From: Reichenbachiella agariperforans
Lineage (GTDB): Bacteria > Bacteroidota > Bacteroidia > Cytophagales > Cyclobacteriaceae
DNA: 59,731 nucleotides
Assembly: GCF_900142205.1 (NCBI RefSeq)
Contig: NZ_FRAA01000002.1
Span: 1-59,731 of the forward strand
Direction: 5' to 3'
The notes under the pieces are model-generated. The model was given only the letters and a program-made list of their open reading frames with translations, was not told the DNA's origin and made no database searches. Shown in pieces: positions 9,435 to 17,373 of the stretch; the first letter of the stretch is position 1; the number at the start of each line of letters is the position of its first letter. The position numbers were made by a program, and so were the translations under genes.

Positions 9435-10627
9435 TAATCTAATCTCGCCAGTCTCTTTCTAGCCTCTTTTGTCACTACATCGTTTTCATCTACGTCGGCA
9501 GCCTTTCGGTAATACTGTACTGCTAAACTCAACTGCTCTCGTCTCTCCATAATCCGCCCCATACCCAGATAAGCGAGGCTTTTATAATACTCACCACGTG
9601 TAGGGTCCTTTTTGCCTGTTTCCAGTCCCTTCATATAATAGGATTCCGCTTGTATATCTGACCCTTTGACGTCTTCGAAATACACCCCCATATATACCTC
9701 ACCACACATCTCATAATAAGGTCTGCTCTCTGACAAAAATGCTTTGATATAAGGCATGGCTGTGGAAAAATCATCCCTAAGCACCAAGCTCTCGATGTAC
9801 TTTGCCTTCACATAACTATTGCGTGGGTATTCATTGAGCAGCTTTTTGATATAAAATTCTGCCTTAGCTGGGTCGTTTTCGTACCGCAGATAGATATACG
9901 CTGTATAAAGATGTGCCTCTGCTTTGACAATCTTGCTTTGATAGACCGCAGAGTCCAGTTGTGCTAGCCCTAGCGCTTTATCTCCTGGCTCAAAAAACCA
10001 CAAGAACGGAGAGTATACGGGGTGCCGCTCTGGATATTTCTCTCGAAAGTAATTGTACAACCCTGCCAAAAAATAAAACTCAGGACTCTCAGAAGTTTTT
10101 GTCATGGTGACCGTAATGAAATCATAGGTCTTCTTCGCTTCGGACATAGCCTTCATGTAGCTCCCCTCACGTGCCATATACTCAGCCAACAACCCATGCG
10201 CTGACATCTCAAAAAACAAGCCTTCCAAATCATCTGGGTTCTTTTCTTGCAGTTTATTAGACAGAGCGATCACTTGCTCGAGTTGTCGACGATGCGCCGG
10301 AAAACTAGGGCTAGTGGTTCGAATAGGCTGATCCTGCCATGCTATGTTCATCGCACGCATCATAGGAATAATCGGATGCTGCGGGAGACTAACGACCATT
10401 TTATCAATCAGCATGGTAGCAGAATCTGGGTACTCGTTGTACACATAATATGCCACACGCTCTACCTGAGAAAGCACCTTGTCATTGTTAAGTACGGGAA
10501 GGGACTGTGCTGAACCTATATAAGGTACAGTTACGCCTAGTACCAGCAGAATATAAATGTATCTTCTCAAATGGAGTCTATTATGGTAATGTACAAAATG
10601 ATGTTTTATTAGATTAAGCGCTTCCAT
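9434..10627 (-). CDS. Tetratricopeptide repeat protein, probably membrane-anchored or exported
   Basis: 397 residues. Residues ~22-40 (RYIYILLVLGVTVPYIGSAQ) form a signal peptide or anchor. The rest is helical, with TPR-like pairs such as AEAHLYTAYIYLRYENDPAKA and the C-terminal repeat MGRIMERREQLSLAVQYYRKAADVDEND (these strings are quoted in part only). Likely a periplasmic scaffold; partner unknown. It overlaps the IMPACT gene by one base and starts 16 bases after the nucleotidyltransferase stop, so it could be read from the cassette upstream. Confidence 0.75.
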   Translation of the reverse strand: MEALNLIKHHFVHYHNRLHLRRYIYILLVLGVTVPYIGSAQSLPVLNNDKVLSQVERVAYYVYNEYPDSATMLIDKMVVSLPQHPIIPMMRAMNIAWQDQPIRTTSPSFPAHRRQLEQVIALSNKLQEKNPDDLEGLFFEMSAHGLLAEYMAREGSYMKAMSEAKKTYDFITVTMTKTSESPEFYFLAGLYNYFREKYPERHPVYSPFLWFFEPGDKALGLAQLDSAVYQSKIVKAEAHLYTAYIYLRYENDPAKAEFYIKKLLNEYPRNSYVKAKYIESLVLRDDFSTAMPYIKAFLSESRPYYEMCGEVYMGVYFEDVKGSDIQAESYYMKGLETGKKDPTRGEYYKSLAYLGMGRIMERREQLSLAVQYYRKAADVDENDVVTKEARKRLARLD

Positions 10628-10643
10628 TGTTATTTCACTCCCT

Positions 10644-11216
10644 CTACATTGAGAACCCCTTACCCTTTCCCATCTTTTTAAACAATTTCTTTAAAAACGA
10701 AGGCTTTTTCTCAATGGTGACCGTTTTACTTCGATGCAATATTTTTCTTAATTCTTGAGCATCTACCAAATCCTTCATACTCCCATCATGTCTTTTAACA
10801 TTGCTTTTAATCTCAATTAGATCCTTTAAGCCAATCACTGGAAGCATGATCCCTCCTAAGTCATTTTTAACTGCTCTTTCATTGCAAGCAGAAAAAGTCA
10901 AAGGCTCGTAAAATATTGAAGTCATCAAATCCACCATGAATTTTTGATCTTCGGAAAAAATTCTAATCGGTGTTGGGTGGTTAATAGGCCGTGAGGACAT
11001 AATATCTTCCACTACATCCTTAGAATATTTCAAATCTTCTAGCGCGCAACCTAATTTATCTAGATTCTCTTTTGTTGGATTTATCCATAAATCCATATCT
11101 CCCGTAAATCTCGCATAACCATGAAATCCAACGGCTAGTCCTCCTACAAGTAGAAACTCTACCTGATTCCTATTAAGCATTTCTATTACTTCCTTATAGA
11201 ACCTACTTATTTCCAT
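10644..11216 (-). CDS. Nucleotidyltransferase of the MNT/AbiEii-like fold
   Basis: 190 residues. The N-terminal nucleotidyltransferase core reads EFLLVGGLAVGFHGY then FTGDMDLWI, giving the GG helix and the paired Asp residues; a third Asp is likely in KFMVDLMT. The C-terminal ~25 residues are very basic (KKPSFLKKLFKKMGKGKG). It resembles the small DUF6036/AbiEii-type transferases, several of which are toxins that modify tRNA or ATP-dependent targets; no target is known here. The ATG lies inside the end of the preceding 59-codon gene (10-base overlap). The region is visibly more AT-rich than its neighbours, suggesting acquisition. Confidence 0.8.
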   Translation of the reverse strand: MEISRFYKEVIEMLNRNQVEFLLVGGLAVGFHGYARFTGDMDLWINPTKENLDKLGCALEDLKYSKDVVEDIMSSRPINHPTPIRIFSEDQKFMVDLMTSIFYEPLTFSACNERAVKNDLGGIMLPVIGLKDLIEIKSNVKRHDGSMKDLVDAQELRKILHRSKTVTIEKKPSFLKKLFKKMGKGKGFSM

Positions 11217-11386
11217 TCTATTTTTCTACCTCCTTTTTTCTTACCTGATCCGATTCCTTGAGAAACAAGTTCCATAAGGTATTCCCATTTTTTTCTTGGA
11301 GACCAGCTTAAATAACTATCAACAAAATCGACTTGTTGATCCTCGGCTGTTTTGTGTTTTGAATTCCAATCTATTTTTCTTGTCAT
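11207..11386 (-). CDS. Small protein paired with the nucleotidyltransferase (59 aa)
   Basis: ATG at 11386, TAA ending at 11207. The protein begins MTRKIDWNSKHKTAEDQQV and contains the helical, aromatic segment LSWSPRKKWEYLMELV followed by a Gly/Lys tail. It overlaps the nucleotidyltransferase start by 10 bases, so the two are surely translated together. The length and position suggest an antitoxin or regulatory partner, but it is far shorter than AbiEi and has no winged helix. This is inference from layout; I do not recognise the family with certainty. Confidence 0.65.
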   Translation of the reverse strand: MTRKIDWNSKHKTAEDQQVDFVDSYLSWSPRKKWEYLMELVSQGIGSGKKKGGRKIEWK

Positions 11387-11478
11387 CTTAATTGTATTTG
11401 ATGATCAATTTCCCTCAGAACCAAACTACTTCTTTTACCCCTTGCCCAACCTGTATTTGTACCTTTGGGTGATTTCAT
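11383..11478 (-). CDS. Possible micro-gene (31 aa) coupled to the 59-aa gene
   Basis: An ATG at 11478 opens a 31-codon frame (starts MKSPKGTNTGWARGKRSS) whose TGA overlaps the next ATG as ATGA (11383-11386). The predicted peptide is strongly basic. The exact overlap with the following gene favours real translation, but 31 codons can arise by chance; a TAA blocks any in-frame extension upstream. Confidence 0.35.
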   Translation of the reverse strand: MKSPKGTNTGWARGKRSSLVLREIDHQIQLR

Positions 11479-11532
11479 AATGGATGGTTATTTAAATGCA
11501 CAAGGCTGTCACACAATTTACGGACTTGCCTA

Positions 11533-11540
11533 TATCTTTG
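11533..11540 (+). promoter_or_regulatory. -7 box for the FemAB-like gene
   Basis: TATCTTTG matches TAnnTTTG about 30 bases before the ATG at 11571. The -33 element is not evident. Confidence 0.45.
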
Positions 11541-11570
11541 AATAACTTCCCTTAGGCGGGAAAATTATAA

Positions 11571-12455
11571 ATGCACGTTTCCAAATTTATGATATTTAGT
11601 CAAGAAAAATATTTTGAAGCTAACGAAATAGGTCGGTACAGCCTTTTTTCTTGGACCTGCCCAAATACCCAAAACCTACTAAAGATCCCTTTTCATATCC
11701 ACGAAGGACATGCCACCTCCATACCCATGGCACCCTACGCTGGATTAAACACTGTCAATGATTTCTCTACAGATCTCCAGCTCTGGTACAATTCACTAAT
11801 AAATTATTTGAATTCACATCAAGTCCGATCAGTCACTATCCGTCAAGCACCTAGTTTTTTTCACCCCACACTAAATCAGCAGCTACAAGAGACGCTGATC
11901 CAAAACGGATTTGACCAACAGATCGACATCAATCACCATATACCCTTCAACAGTTTTGATCCCAATCAAATGCATTCAATGCAGGGTAGAAAACTAAAAA
12001 AATGTATAAAAGATGGATTAATATTCCAACAAGAAACTCTTTCGAAGATTGGAGAAATTTATGACTTTATCCACTATTGTAGAGCCCAACAACAGCTATC
12101 AGTCAACATCACGAAGGAAAAACTGATCGCGATCACCCGAGCCCTAGACGAAAACTATGCTTGCTACAGTGTGCGCCATCCATCTGGGGAGCTCATGGCC
12201 TGCACCATCACGTTAATCGTTACACCCGAAGTGACCTACAACTATCTACCAGCCTTTGATAGAAAATACGCTACACATAGCCCACTGGTCTACTTGACGA
12301 CCGAACTAATCGCTCAGTTACAAAAGACTGAAGCACAAGTCCTCGATCTTGGTATATCATCCCTTGGAGGTATTCCACAAGAATCGCTCATCACTTTCAA
12401 AGAAAGAATGGGAGGTCTTCGCTCTGACAGATACACCTTTTTCAGACAGCTCTAA
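11571..12455 (+). CDS. GNAT/FemAB-like acyltransferase family protein
   Basis: 294 residues. There are two tandem GNAT-like halves: an N-terminal half of unclear catalytic role and a C-terminal half with the FemAB/BioF2-type strand pattern (GELMACTITLIVTPEVTYN, then LDLGISS). The GRKLKKCIKDGL segment near residue 135 corresponds to the lysine-rich linker seen in FemAB-like proteins. Such proteins transfer acyl or aminoacyl groups, often onto peptidoglycan or cell-surface molecules; the substrate here is unknown. It is monocistronic. Base composition is AT-rich at its start like the divergent cassette. Confidence 0.65.
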   Translation: MHVSKFMIFSQEKYFEANEIGRYSLFSWTCPNTQNLLKIPFHIHEGHATSIPMAPYAGLNTVNDFSTDLQLWYNSLINYLNSHQVRSVTIRQAPSFFHPTLNQQLQETLIQNGFDQQIDINHHIPFNSFDPNQMHSMQGRKLKKCIKDGLIFQQETLSKIGEIYDFIHYCRAQQQLSVNITKEKLIAITRALDENYACYSVRHPSGELMACTITLIVTPEVTYNYLPAFDRKYATHSPLVYLTTELIAQLQKTEAQVLDLGISSLGGIPQESLITFKERMGGLRSDRYTFFRQL

Positions 12456-12543
12456 ACATGCCTTTTCGCACATCAGCCTATTAACCATGGAGTTGTAATG
12501 TTTTTTGGCTAATTTGCAAAACTAACAACCATTAGTCTCAAGA

Positions 12544-12867
12544 TTGAAAAAGTTAATCACCATATTCACTGCGGTGCTAATAACTAGCTTCGCTCATGCG
12601 TCTTCCACGGACAAAAATGAAAAAGAGAAGTCTGAAAAGACTACTGCAGAATATAACCCTGACGATTTAAAAGGCTCTGTTGTAAAACCACGGAAGAATA
12701 CAGAAATCTCTACCTCAGCGACTAACGTTCCTCAAAAGGAAACTGTAGCAGACCCAGACTCTAGCTACTACTCTGTCAACAAGTTCAATTACTTGTTTTA
12801 CTACGTCTATAAATTGAAGTATCTCACTGATGAAGAATCAGGGGCTACTTTAGGCATAGAACCCTAA
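12544..12867 (+). CDS. Small exported hypothetical protein
   Basis: 107 residues starting at TTG 12544; no in-frame ATG retains the signal peptide (KKLITIFTAVLITSFAHAS). The mature part is hydrophilic, Lys/Glu/Thr-rich, then ends in a Tyr-rich stretch NKFNYLFYYVYKLKYL. A TAATTTG box about 30 bases upstream may be its promoter. Family not recognised. Intergenic 12868-13096 holds only an imperfect inverted repeat (GTTATTC/GAATAAC near 12931-12981). Confidence 0.6.
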   Translation: MKKLITIFTAVLITSFAHASSTDKNEKEKSEKTTAEYNPDDLKGSVVKPRKNTEISTSATNVPQKETVADPDSSYYSVNKFNYLFYYVYKLKYLTDEESGATLGIEP

Positions 12868-13096
12868 ATAAGGGAATACGGATTGATCGGGTCACTCCGT
12901 GTTTCTGGGGGAGAGGTAATAAATCACTTCGTTATTCAAAAGTCATTGTTCGAAATTCGTTATCATTATTTCGTGAATAACCATCTCTTATAAGTCCTTG
13001 AGTTTAATTTGAATGATTGGAATAAAAATATCGAACCTGTCTACCGAGTTTATCCCCTCAACTTTACAGACTGATCCGATTGATCTGTAAAAACTA

Positions 13097-13873
13097 CTAC
13101 CTACGGCGTCTTGAATTCCTTCTGAGTGTAGATGGGCCTCCTTCGAAGGTGATATAAAAGGCGATCGTATGTATCGATAGACTCCTTAGCGGCGCACTAA
13201 AGTCATTGGGTTGATCTTCTAGTACATCTATCAGTCCAAAAGAATAGCGTATCTCAGGCGAGAACTTATATAACGGCTGATACAAGTCCATCCCTACACC
13301 CACATCAAGTGAGAGGTTATACCCCTTGGTCAGCAGCCTATCTTTACTCTCTTTTTCTTTGGAACTTGCTGCTTTGATCGCAGGATTGATCCCTCCCAAA
13401 ACATACATTCTACGATTTCTCCTTCTGACGGACTTATACTTCAAAAGAATCGGCAACTCTACATAGGTCGGGTCACGAAGTTCTTCTATCACCTCTCCAT
13501 TGGTAAATCGATAATCGAGTTGAAGTTGATTAAAACTAACTGTCGGGGTAATTCTCACATCCAAAGTCTCGAAAATATGGTAATCGACAATGAATCCGAT
13601 TTTAAACCCCATTTTACTAGGAGGAACTACCGAGTGTAGTGTGTCAAACGAGGGCGTGACGAAATCATCCTTATACTCTGATCGATAGTTAGAGGTGTGT
13701 AGTCCTAGTAAAAAACCAAAATGCCACTTTTCCTCATCAAAACGAGGCAAATTCAAGGTTCCATCCACCTGTGCAACAGCAGGACTACTCGCCATACTAA
13801 CTACAAACAAGAGTACGAGAACTACTTGATAGCGGTATATATGGAGCTGATGCCGAATGTAAGAGGTATGCAT
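13097..13873 (-). CDS. porT: PorT/SprT-like outer-membrane beta-barrel protein of the type IX secretion system
   Basis: 258 residues: signal peptide (VVLVLLFVVSMASSPAVAQ, residues 17-35), then an eight-strand-type outer-membrane barrel. The opening LPRFDEEKWHFGFLLGLHTS is the PorT-like start, and the final strand and TIAFYITFEG precede an Arg-rich tail. PorT/SprT is required for T9SS export and gliding in Porphyromonas and Flavobacterium, and in many Bacteroidota it follows ubiE directly, as here. That context, plus the T9SS substrate at 1-2607, supports the call over a generic porin family. The start overlaps ubiE by 52 bases. Confidence 0.75.
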   Translation of the reverse strand: MHTSYIRHQLHIYRYQVVLVLLFVVSMASSPAVAQVDGTLNLPRFDEEKWHFGFLLGLHTSNYRSEYKDDFVTPSFDTLHSVVPPSKMGFKIGFIVDYHIFETLDVRITPTVSFNQLQLDYRFTNGEVIEELRDPTYVELPILLKYKSVRRRNRRMYVLGGINPAIKAASSKEKESKDRLLTKGYNLSLDVGVGMDLYQPLYKFSPEIRYSFGLIDVLEDQPNDFSAPLRSLSIHTIAFYITFEGGPSTLRRNSRRRR

Positions 13874-14547
13874 GTAGTTTCTTTAAATCCCAATTTATCT
13901 AAAACTCCCAAGAACTCCTCACCATAAGGGAACTCCTGAACAGACTCAGGCAAATATGTGTAGGCAGAGTTATCTTTTGACACTACTTTTCCAATCATGG
14001 GTAAAATAGCATTGGAATAGAAGCTATAGAGCTGCTTCATCGGAAAGGCCGTTGGGGTGGAAAATTCTAGAATGACAATTTTCCCTCCGTCTTTGAGTAC
14101 ACGCCTCATATCAGCAAGCCCTTTTTCTAAATCTTGAAAATTCCTCACGCCAAAGGCTGCGACTACCGCATCGAACTTATTGTCCTCGAACAGGAGCTGC
14201 TCAGAATCTCCCATCGACATCTCGATTTTATCATCCACACCGAGACGCTTCATTTTTTCACGTCCCATCTCCAGCATTCCTTCTGATATATCCACGCCAA
14301 TCACTTTATCTGGCGCGAGCTGATTCAGTGCCTCGATAGCGAGATCTCCCGTACCCGTAGCTACATCTAGAATCAATTTGGGTTGTGCTGCTTTGAGCTG
14401 ACGAATCGCCTTTTTCCTCCAGAGGATATCTATGCCCATACTCAGGAAGTGATTGAGGAAATCATAGCGTTTGCTGATGCTGTTAAACATCTCGGCTACT
14501 TGTTCTTTTTTGCTCCCGTCTTTGTCTTTATAAGGTAATACTGTCAA
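13822..14547 (-). CDS. ubiE: Demethylmenaquinone/ubiquinone C-methyltransferase UbiE/MenG
   Basis: 241 residues. SAM-dependent class I methyltransferase with ILDVATGTGDLAIEA (SAM loop) and the UbiE signatures SKRYDFLNHFLSMGID and GVRNFQDLEKGL. It catalyses the last step of menaquinone biosynthesis, using 2-demethylmenaquinone. The start is TTG at 14547, giving the usual Bacteroidota N terminus MTVLPYKD. Its 3' end overlaps the start of porT. Confidence 0.95.
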   Translation of the reverse strand: MTVLPYKDKDGSKKEQVAEMFNSISKRYDFLNHFLSMGIDILWRKKAIRQLKAAQPKLILDVATGTGDLAIEALNQLAPDKVIGVDISEGMLEMGREKMKRLGVDDKIEMSMGDSEQLLFEDNKFDAVVAAFGVRNFQDLEKGLADMRRVLKDGGKIVILEFSTPTAFPMKQLYSFYSNAILPMIGKVVSKDNSAYTYLPESVQEFPYGEEFLGVLDKLGFKETTCIPLTFGISSIYTAIK

Positions 14548-14664
14548 CGCCTTTTGATTTTTATGGAGTGCAATATTAAGTAGTTCGGTTTTGAATATAT
14601 CTTAAAAAAATAGAAATATAAGGACATAAAAGAGCCCTCGTAGTTAATTGTCCATTTTAGCGCA

Positions 14665-14672
14665 TAATTTTG
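14665..14672 (+). promoter_or_regulatory. Candidate -7 box abutting the yihA start codon
   Basis: TAATTTTG(C) lies 4 bases before the ATG at 14677. If functional, the mRNA is leaderless or nearly so. Confidence 0.45.
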
Positions 14673-14676
14673 CCAC

Positions 14677-15273
14677 ATGAAAATCAAATCTGCAGAGTTT
14701 GTCATTAGCAACACGGACTATACCAAATGCCCCGTCACCAAAGAACCAGAGTACGCCTTCATCGGTCGCTCCAATGTCGGCAAGTCCTCGCTGATCAACA
14801 TGCTAACCGACAGAACCAAACTAGCCAAAACCTCAGGAAAACCTGGCAAGACACAGCTCATCAACCACTTTCATATCAACAAGGAATGGTATCTGGTCGA
14901 TCTACCAGGCTATGGCTGGGCACAGGTCAGCAAAAAACTCAAAGAAGAATGGTCCGTCATGATCAAGCAGTATCTACTCCAGCGAGAAAATCTGGTCAAC
15001 ATCTTTGTCCTGATAGATTCACGCATCCCGCCACAAAAAATAGACTTAGAGTTCATTCAATGGGTAGGAGAAAATGGGCTGCCGATTTCAATCATTTTCA
15101 CCAAAGCAGACAAAACAGGCAACCGAAAAATCATCACCAACATTGCCAATTTCAAGAACACGCTTAAAAAGACTTGGGATCAATTACCACCGAGCTTTGT
15201 GAGTTCGTCCGCACAAAAAATCGGTCAAGATGAAATATTAGGATACATAGACCAAATCAATAGCAAGCTTTAA
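14677..15273 (+). CDS. yihA: Ribosome biogenesis GTPase YihA/YsxC (EngB)
   Basis: 198 residues. The TRAFAC GTPase motifs are in order: G1 [11 protein letters not shown]2 KPGKTQ, G3 [10 protein letters not shown]4 TKAD, G5-like SSSAQK. EngB is an essential GTPase that assists late 50S subunit assembly. It lies 39 bases upstream of the DUF5606 gene and may form an operon with it. Confidence 0.97.
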   Translation: MKIKSAEFVISNTDYTKCPVTKEPEYAFIGRSNVGKSSLINMLTDRTKLAKTSGKPGKTQLINHFHINKEWYLVDLPGYGWAQVSKKLKEEWSVMIKQYLLQRENLVNIFVLIDSRIPPQKIDLEFIQWVGENGLPISIIFTKADKTGNRKIITNIANFKNTLKKTWDQLPPSFVSSSAQKIGQDEILGYIDQINSKL

Positions 15274-15312
15274 AACATTGTATTAGTTTTGCCATCCACA
15301 AACATCGAACAC

Positions 15313-15744
15313 ATGGATTTTAACGAAATAGCAACCGTATCAGGAAAAGGAGGATTGTTCACCGTAGTAGCACCAACTAGAGGAGGTGTCATATTAGAAA
15401 CTATGGACGATCAAAAGAAGAAATTGGTGGTCAACATGAACTCTAAGGTTTCCATCCTTGGTGAGATCTCTATCTATACGACAGATGCAGAGGGCTCTTG
15501 CCCACTAGACACTGTTATGAAAAAAATCCATGCCGAATTCGACGGAGATACAGGTTTGACTAGTAACTCCGACTCAGAAGAACTCAAATCTTTTCTCAAA
15601 CACATCCTACCAGAGTATGATGAAGAGCGTGTATATGTCTCGGATATCAAAAAACTGGTGACTTGGTACAACCTGCTGAGCAAAACACAAACTCATCTTT
15701 TCGAAGAGAAGTCTGAAGAAGTCAAAGAAGAATCGAAAGGATAA
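15313..15744 (+). CDS. DUF5606 family protein
   Basis: 143 residues from the ATG at 15313 (MDFNEIATVSGKGG); an upstream TTG in frame is less likely because the domain begins exactly here. The N-terminal ~60 residues form an SH3-like beta unit (GKGGLFTVVAPTRGGVILE), followed by a helical part. It is a conserved Bacteroidota family with no known function. It sits 5 bases ahead of the next small gene. Confidence 0.85.
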   Translation: MDFNEIATVSGKGGLFTVVAPTRGGVILETMDDQKKKLVVNMNSKVSILGEISIYTTDAEGSCPLDTVMKKIHAEFDGDTGLTSNSDSEELKSFLKHILPEYDEERVYVSDIKKLVTWYNLLSKTQTHLFEEKSEEVKEESKG

Positions 15745-15749
15745 ATAAG

Positions 15750-16064
15750 TTGGAAAACGGAGTTCGAAAATGTCTACCTCTGCTACTGGCTCATTTTCAA
15801 CTCCCCAAAGACGAACTTCAGCTCAACGAATATACGCTAGAAGAGTTGGAGATCAAACTCTCTGCCATCATAGGATATCTGCTCAATCATGATCTAGACA
15901 GACTCATGTCTGCATGTTACAAAATCGATCTGAGTGAGCAGATATTCAAAGATATCATCACCAAAGCCCCTCCCGAAGAGATCAATAGATCGCTAGCCAG
16001 AGAAATAATCCAACGAGAGTTACAAAAGGTCGTGACGCGTGAAAAATACCGCGGATTATCATAA
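15750..16064 (+). CDS. Conserved hypothetical helical protein
   Basis: About 104 residues from TTG 15750, the only start that gives a normal length. It is mostly helical, with [21 protein letters not shown] and a C-terminal [19 protein letters not shown]; the first is written here only as seen. Similar small proteins are frequent in Bacteroidota, often in the same neighbourhood; function unknown. It is last in the yihA/DUF5606 group, and its 3' end overlaps fbp on the other strand by 6 bases. Confidence 0.65.
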   Translation: MENGVRKCLPLLLAHFQLPKDELQLNEYTLEELEIKLSAIIGYLLNHDLDRLMSACYKIDLSEQIFKDIITKAPPEEINRSLAREIIQRELQKVVTREKYRGLS

Positions 16065-17048
16065 AAAGCTTACCGCTTTTTTCACCATCGCCGTAGATCC
16101 AATCAGCAGTTGCGTCCGCTGGTGGAGCTCCAGCGGATCCAAACTCATGATACGATTTTCACCATCGGTCGCCATACCTCCAGACTGCTCAGCGATAAAC
16201 GCCAGCGCATTGCACTCATACACCAGTCTCAGCTTTCCGTTAGGCGACTTATCCGTCCTAGGATACAAATAGATTCCTCCTTTGAACATATTGCGATGAA
16301 AGTCCGACACCAACGAGCCAATGTACCTCGCAGAATAACGCTCTTCTTTACAGTACCTGATATAATCTTGAACCCCCTGCTCAAAACTATAGTACGCCCC
16401 CTCATTGACCGAGTAGATCTGACCATCTTCTGGAGACTGAATATCTGCATGTGACAGCACAAACTCACCAAGCGAAGGTTCCAGCGTAAAGCCATTCACA
16501 CCGTGCCCCGTCGTATAAACCATCATCGTGGACGAACCGTACAAAATGTAACCCGCAGCTACTTGCTTATCCCCTTTTTGCAGCACATCTTCTTTGGTAA
16601 CATGTTCTCCTGGAGCGGTCACCCTTCTATAAATCGAGAAAATCGTCCCAATGGAGACATTCACATCAATATTAGACGAACCATCCAATGGATCCATTGC
16701 TACTACATAGTTGCTATCGGCATTGATCTCTACGATCTCATCATCCTCTTCCGAAACAATTGCACACACTTGACCTCCATTCCGGAGGGCTCTGATAAAG
16801 CGTACATTGGCGATTACGTCCAACTTTTGCTGCTCTTCACCCTGAACATTCACGGCTCCATATGCGCCTGCTATGTCTAATAGGCCAGATTTGTTAATTT
16901 CCAGGTTGATAATCTTACCTGCCAGTGCTATATCTCTGAGTAGCTGACTCAGCTCTCCTGTTGCAAATGGAAAATCAGCCTGTTTGTGATTGATGAACCT
17001 ATCTAAAGTAGTACCAATAGTAGATCCGACTAGGGTTTTATTATTCAT
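16059..17048 (-). CDS. fbp: Fructose-1,6-bisphosphatase, class I
   Basis: 329 residues. The metal site [12 protein letters not shown] and the upstream SEEDDE acidic cluster are intact, and SGGMATDG near the C terminus matches the family. It hydrolyses fructose-1,6-bisphosphate in gluconeogenesis. It is a single gene with its own promoter. The class I signature distinguishes it from GlpX-type enzymes. Confidence 0.97.
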   Translation of the reverse strand: MNNKTLVGSTIGTTLDRFINHKQADFPFATGELSQLLRDIALAGKIINLEINKSGLLDIAGAYGAVNVQGEEQQKLDVIANVRFIRALRNGGQVCAIVSEEDDEIVEINADSNYVVAMDPLDGSSNIDVNVSIGTIFSIYRRVTAPGEHVTKEDVLQKGDKQVAAGYILYGSSTMMVYTTGHGVNGFTLEPSLGEFVLSHADIQSPEDGQIYSVNEGAYYSFEQGVQDYIRYCKEERYSARYIGSLVSDFHRNMFKGGIYLYPRTDKSPNGKLRLVYECNALAFIAEQSGGMATDGENRIMSLDPLELHQRTQLLIGSTAMVKKAVSFL

Positions 17049-17069
17049 AAAATTCTTTTTGGGTTAGAG

Positions 17070-17077
17070 CAAATATA
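17070..17077 (-). promoter_or_regulatory. -7 box for fbp
   Basis: Read on the minus strand, TATATTTG(C) matches TAnnTTTG about 22 bases before the fbp ATG at 17048. Confidence 0.5.
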
Positions 17078-17139
17078 TGGCTTTCAGCGTTTTAAAAAAG
17101 TGCTTTCAAGCGTGAGAGAGCGTAAATAACGAGCAAATA

Positions 17140-17171
17140 TTTCTTATTTCCCGATCAGCCCTCTAGCTTTG
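17140..17171 (+). promoter_or_regulatory. Promoter of aspartate kinase (-33 TTTC, -7 TAGCTTTG)
   Basis: TTTC (17140-17143) and TAGCTTTG (17164-17171) are separated by 20 bases, fitting the Bacteroidota promoter. The implied leader of about 195 bases is unusually long for this window. Confidence 0.5.
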
Positions 17172-17178
17172 CACCCCA

Positions 17179-17326
17179 GTTTGGATGATTGAATAATTCT
17201 TGTATAACCAAGGCTCCTATCATCCCAAACCATTAAACACCATTTTTCCAAGATCAGATAGATCAAGGAGTTAATTATATACACAGATCCAACGTGTGGA
17301 CTTAGTGTTTTCGTCTAGAAGACACT
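17179..17326 (+). promoter_or_regulatory. Structured 5' leader of aspartate kinase
   Basis: GTTTGGATGAT (17179-17189) pairs with ATCATCCCAAAC (17219-17230) with a single bulged C. A second hairpin, AGTGTTTTC/GAAGACACT, lies at 17304-17326 with one wobble pair. No leader peptide or known amino-acid riboswitch core was recognised. It may be a cis-regulatory RNA controlling aspartate-family amino acid synthesis. Confidence 0.35.
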
Positions 17327-17373
17327 TTCAATAAAAGCCAGACGTTCGAACTGACTTAAAAATCAATAAACAG

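Noticed and set aside
10644-11216. Classic AbiE abortive infection system
   Set aside because: No AbiEi-like winged-helix antitoxin is adjacent; the partner is a 59-residue protein.
12931-12981. Terminator after the 107-aa exported gene
   Set aside because: The inverted repeat is imperfect with a long loop and has no T-tract.
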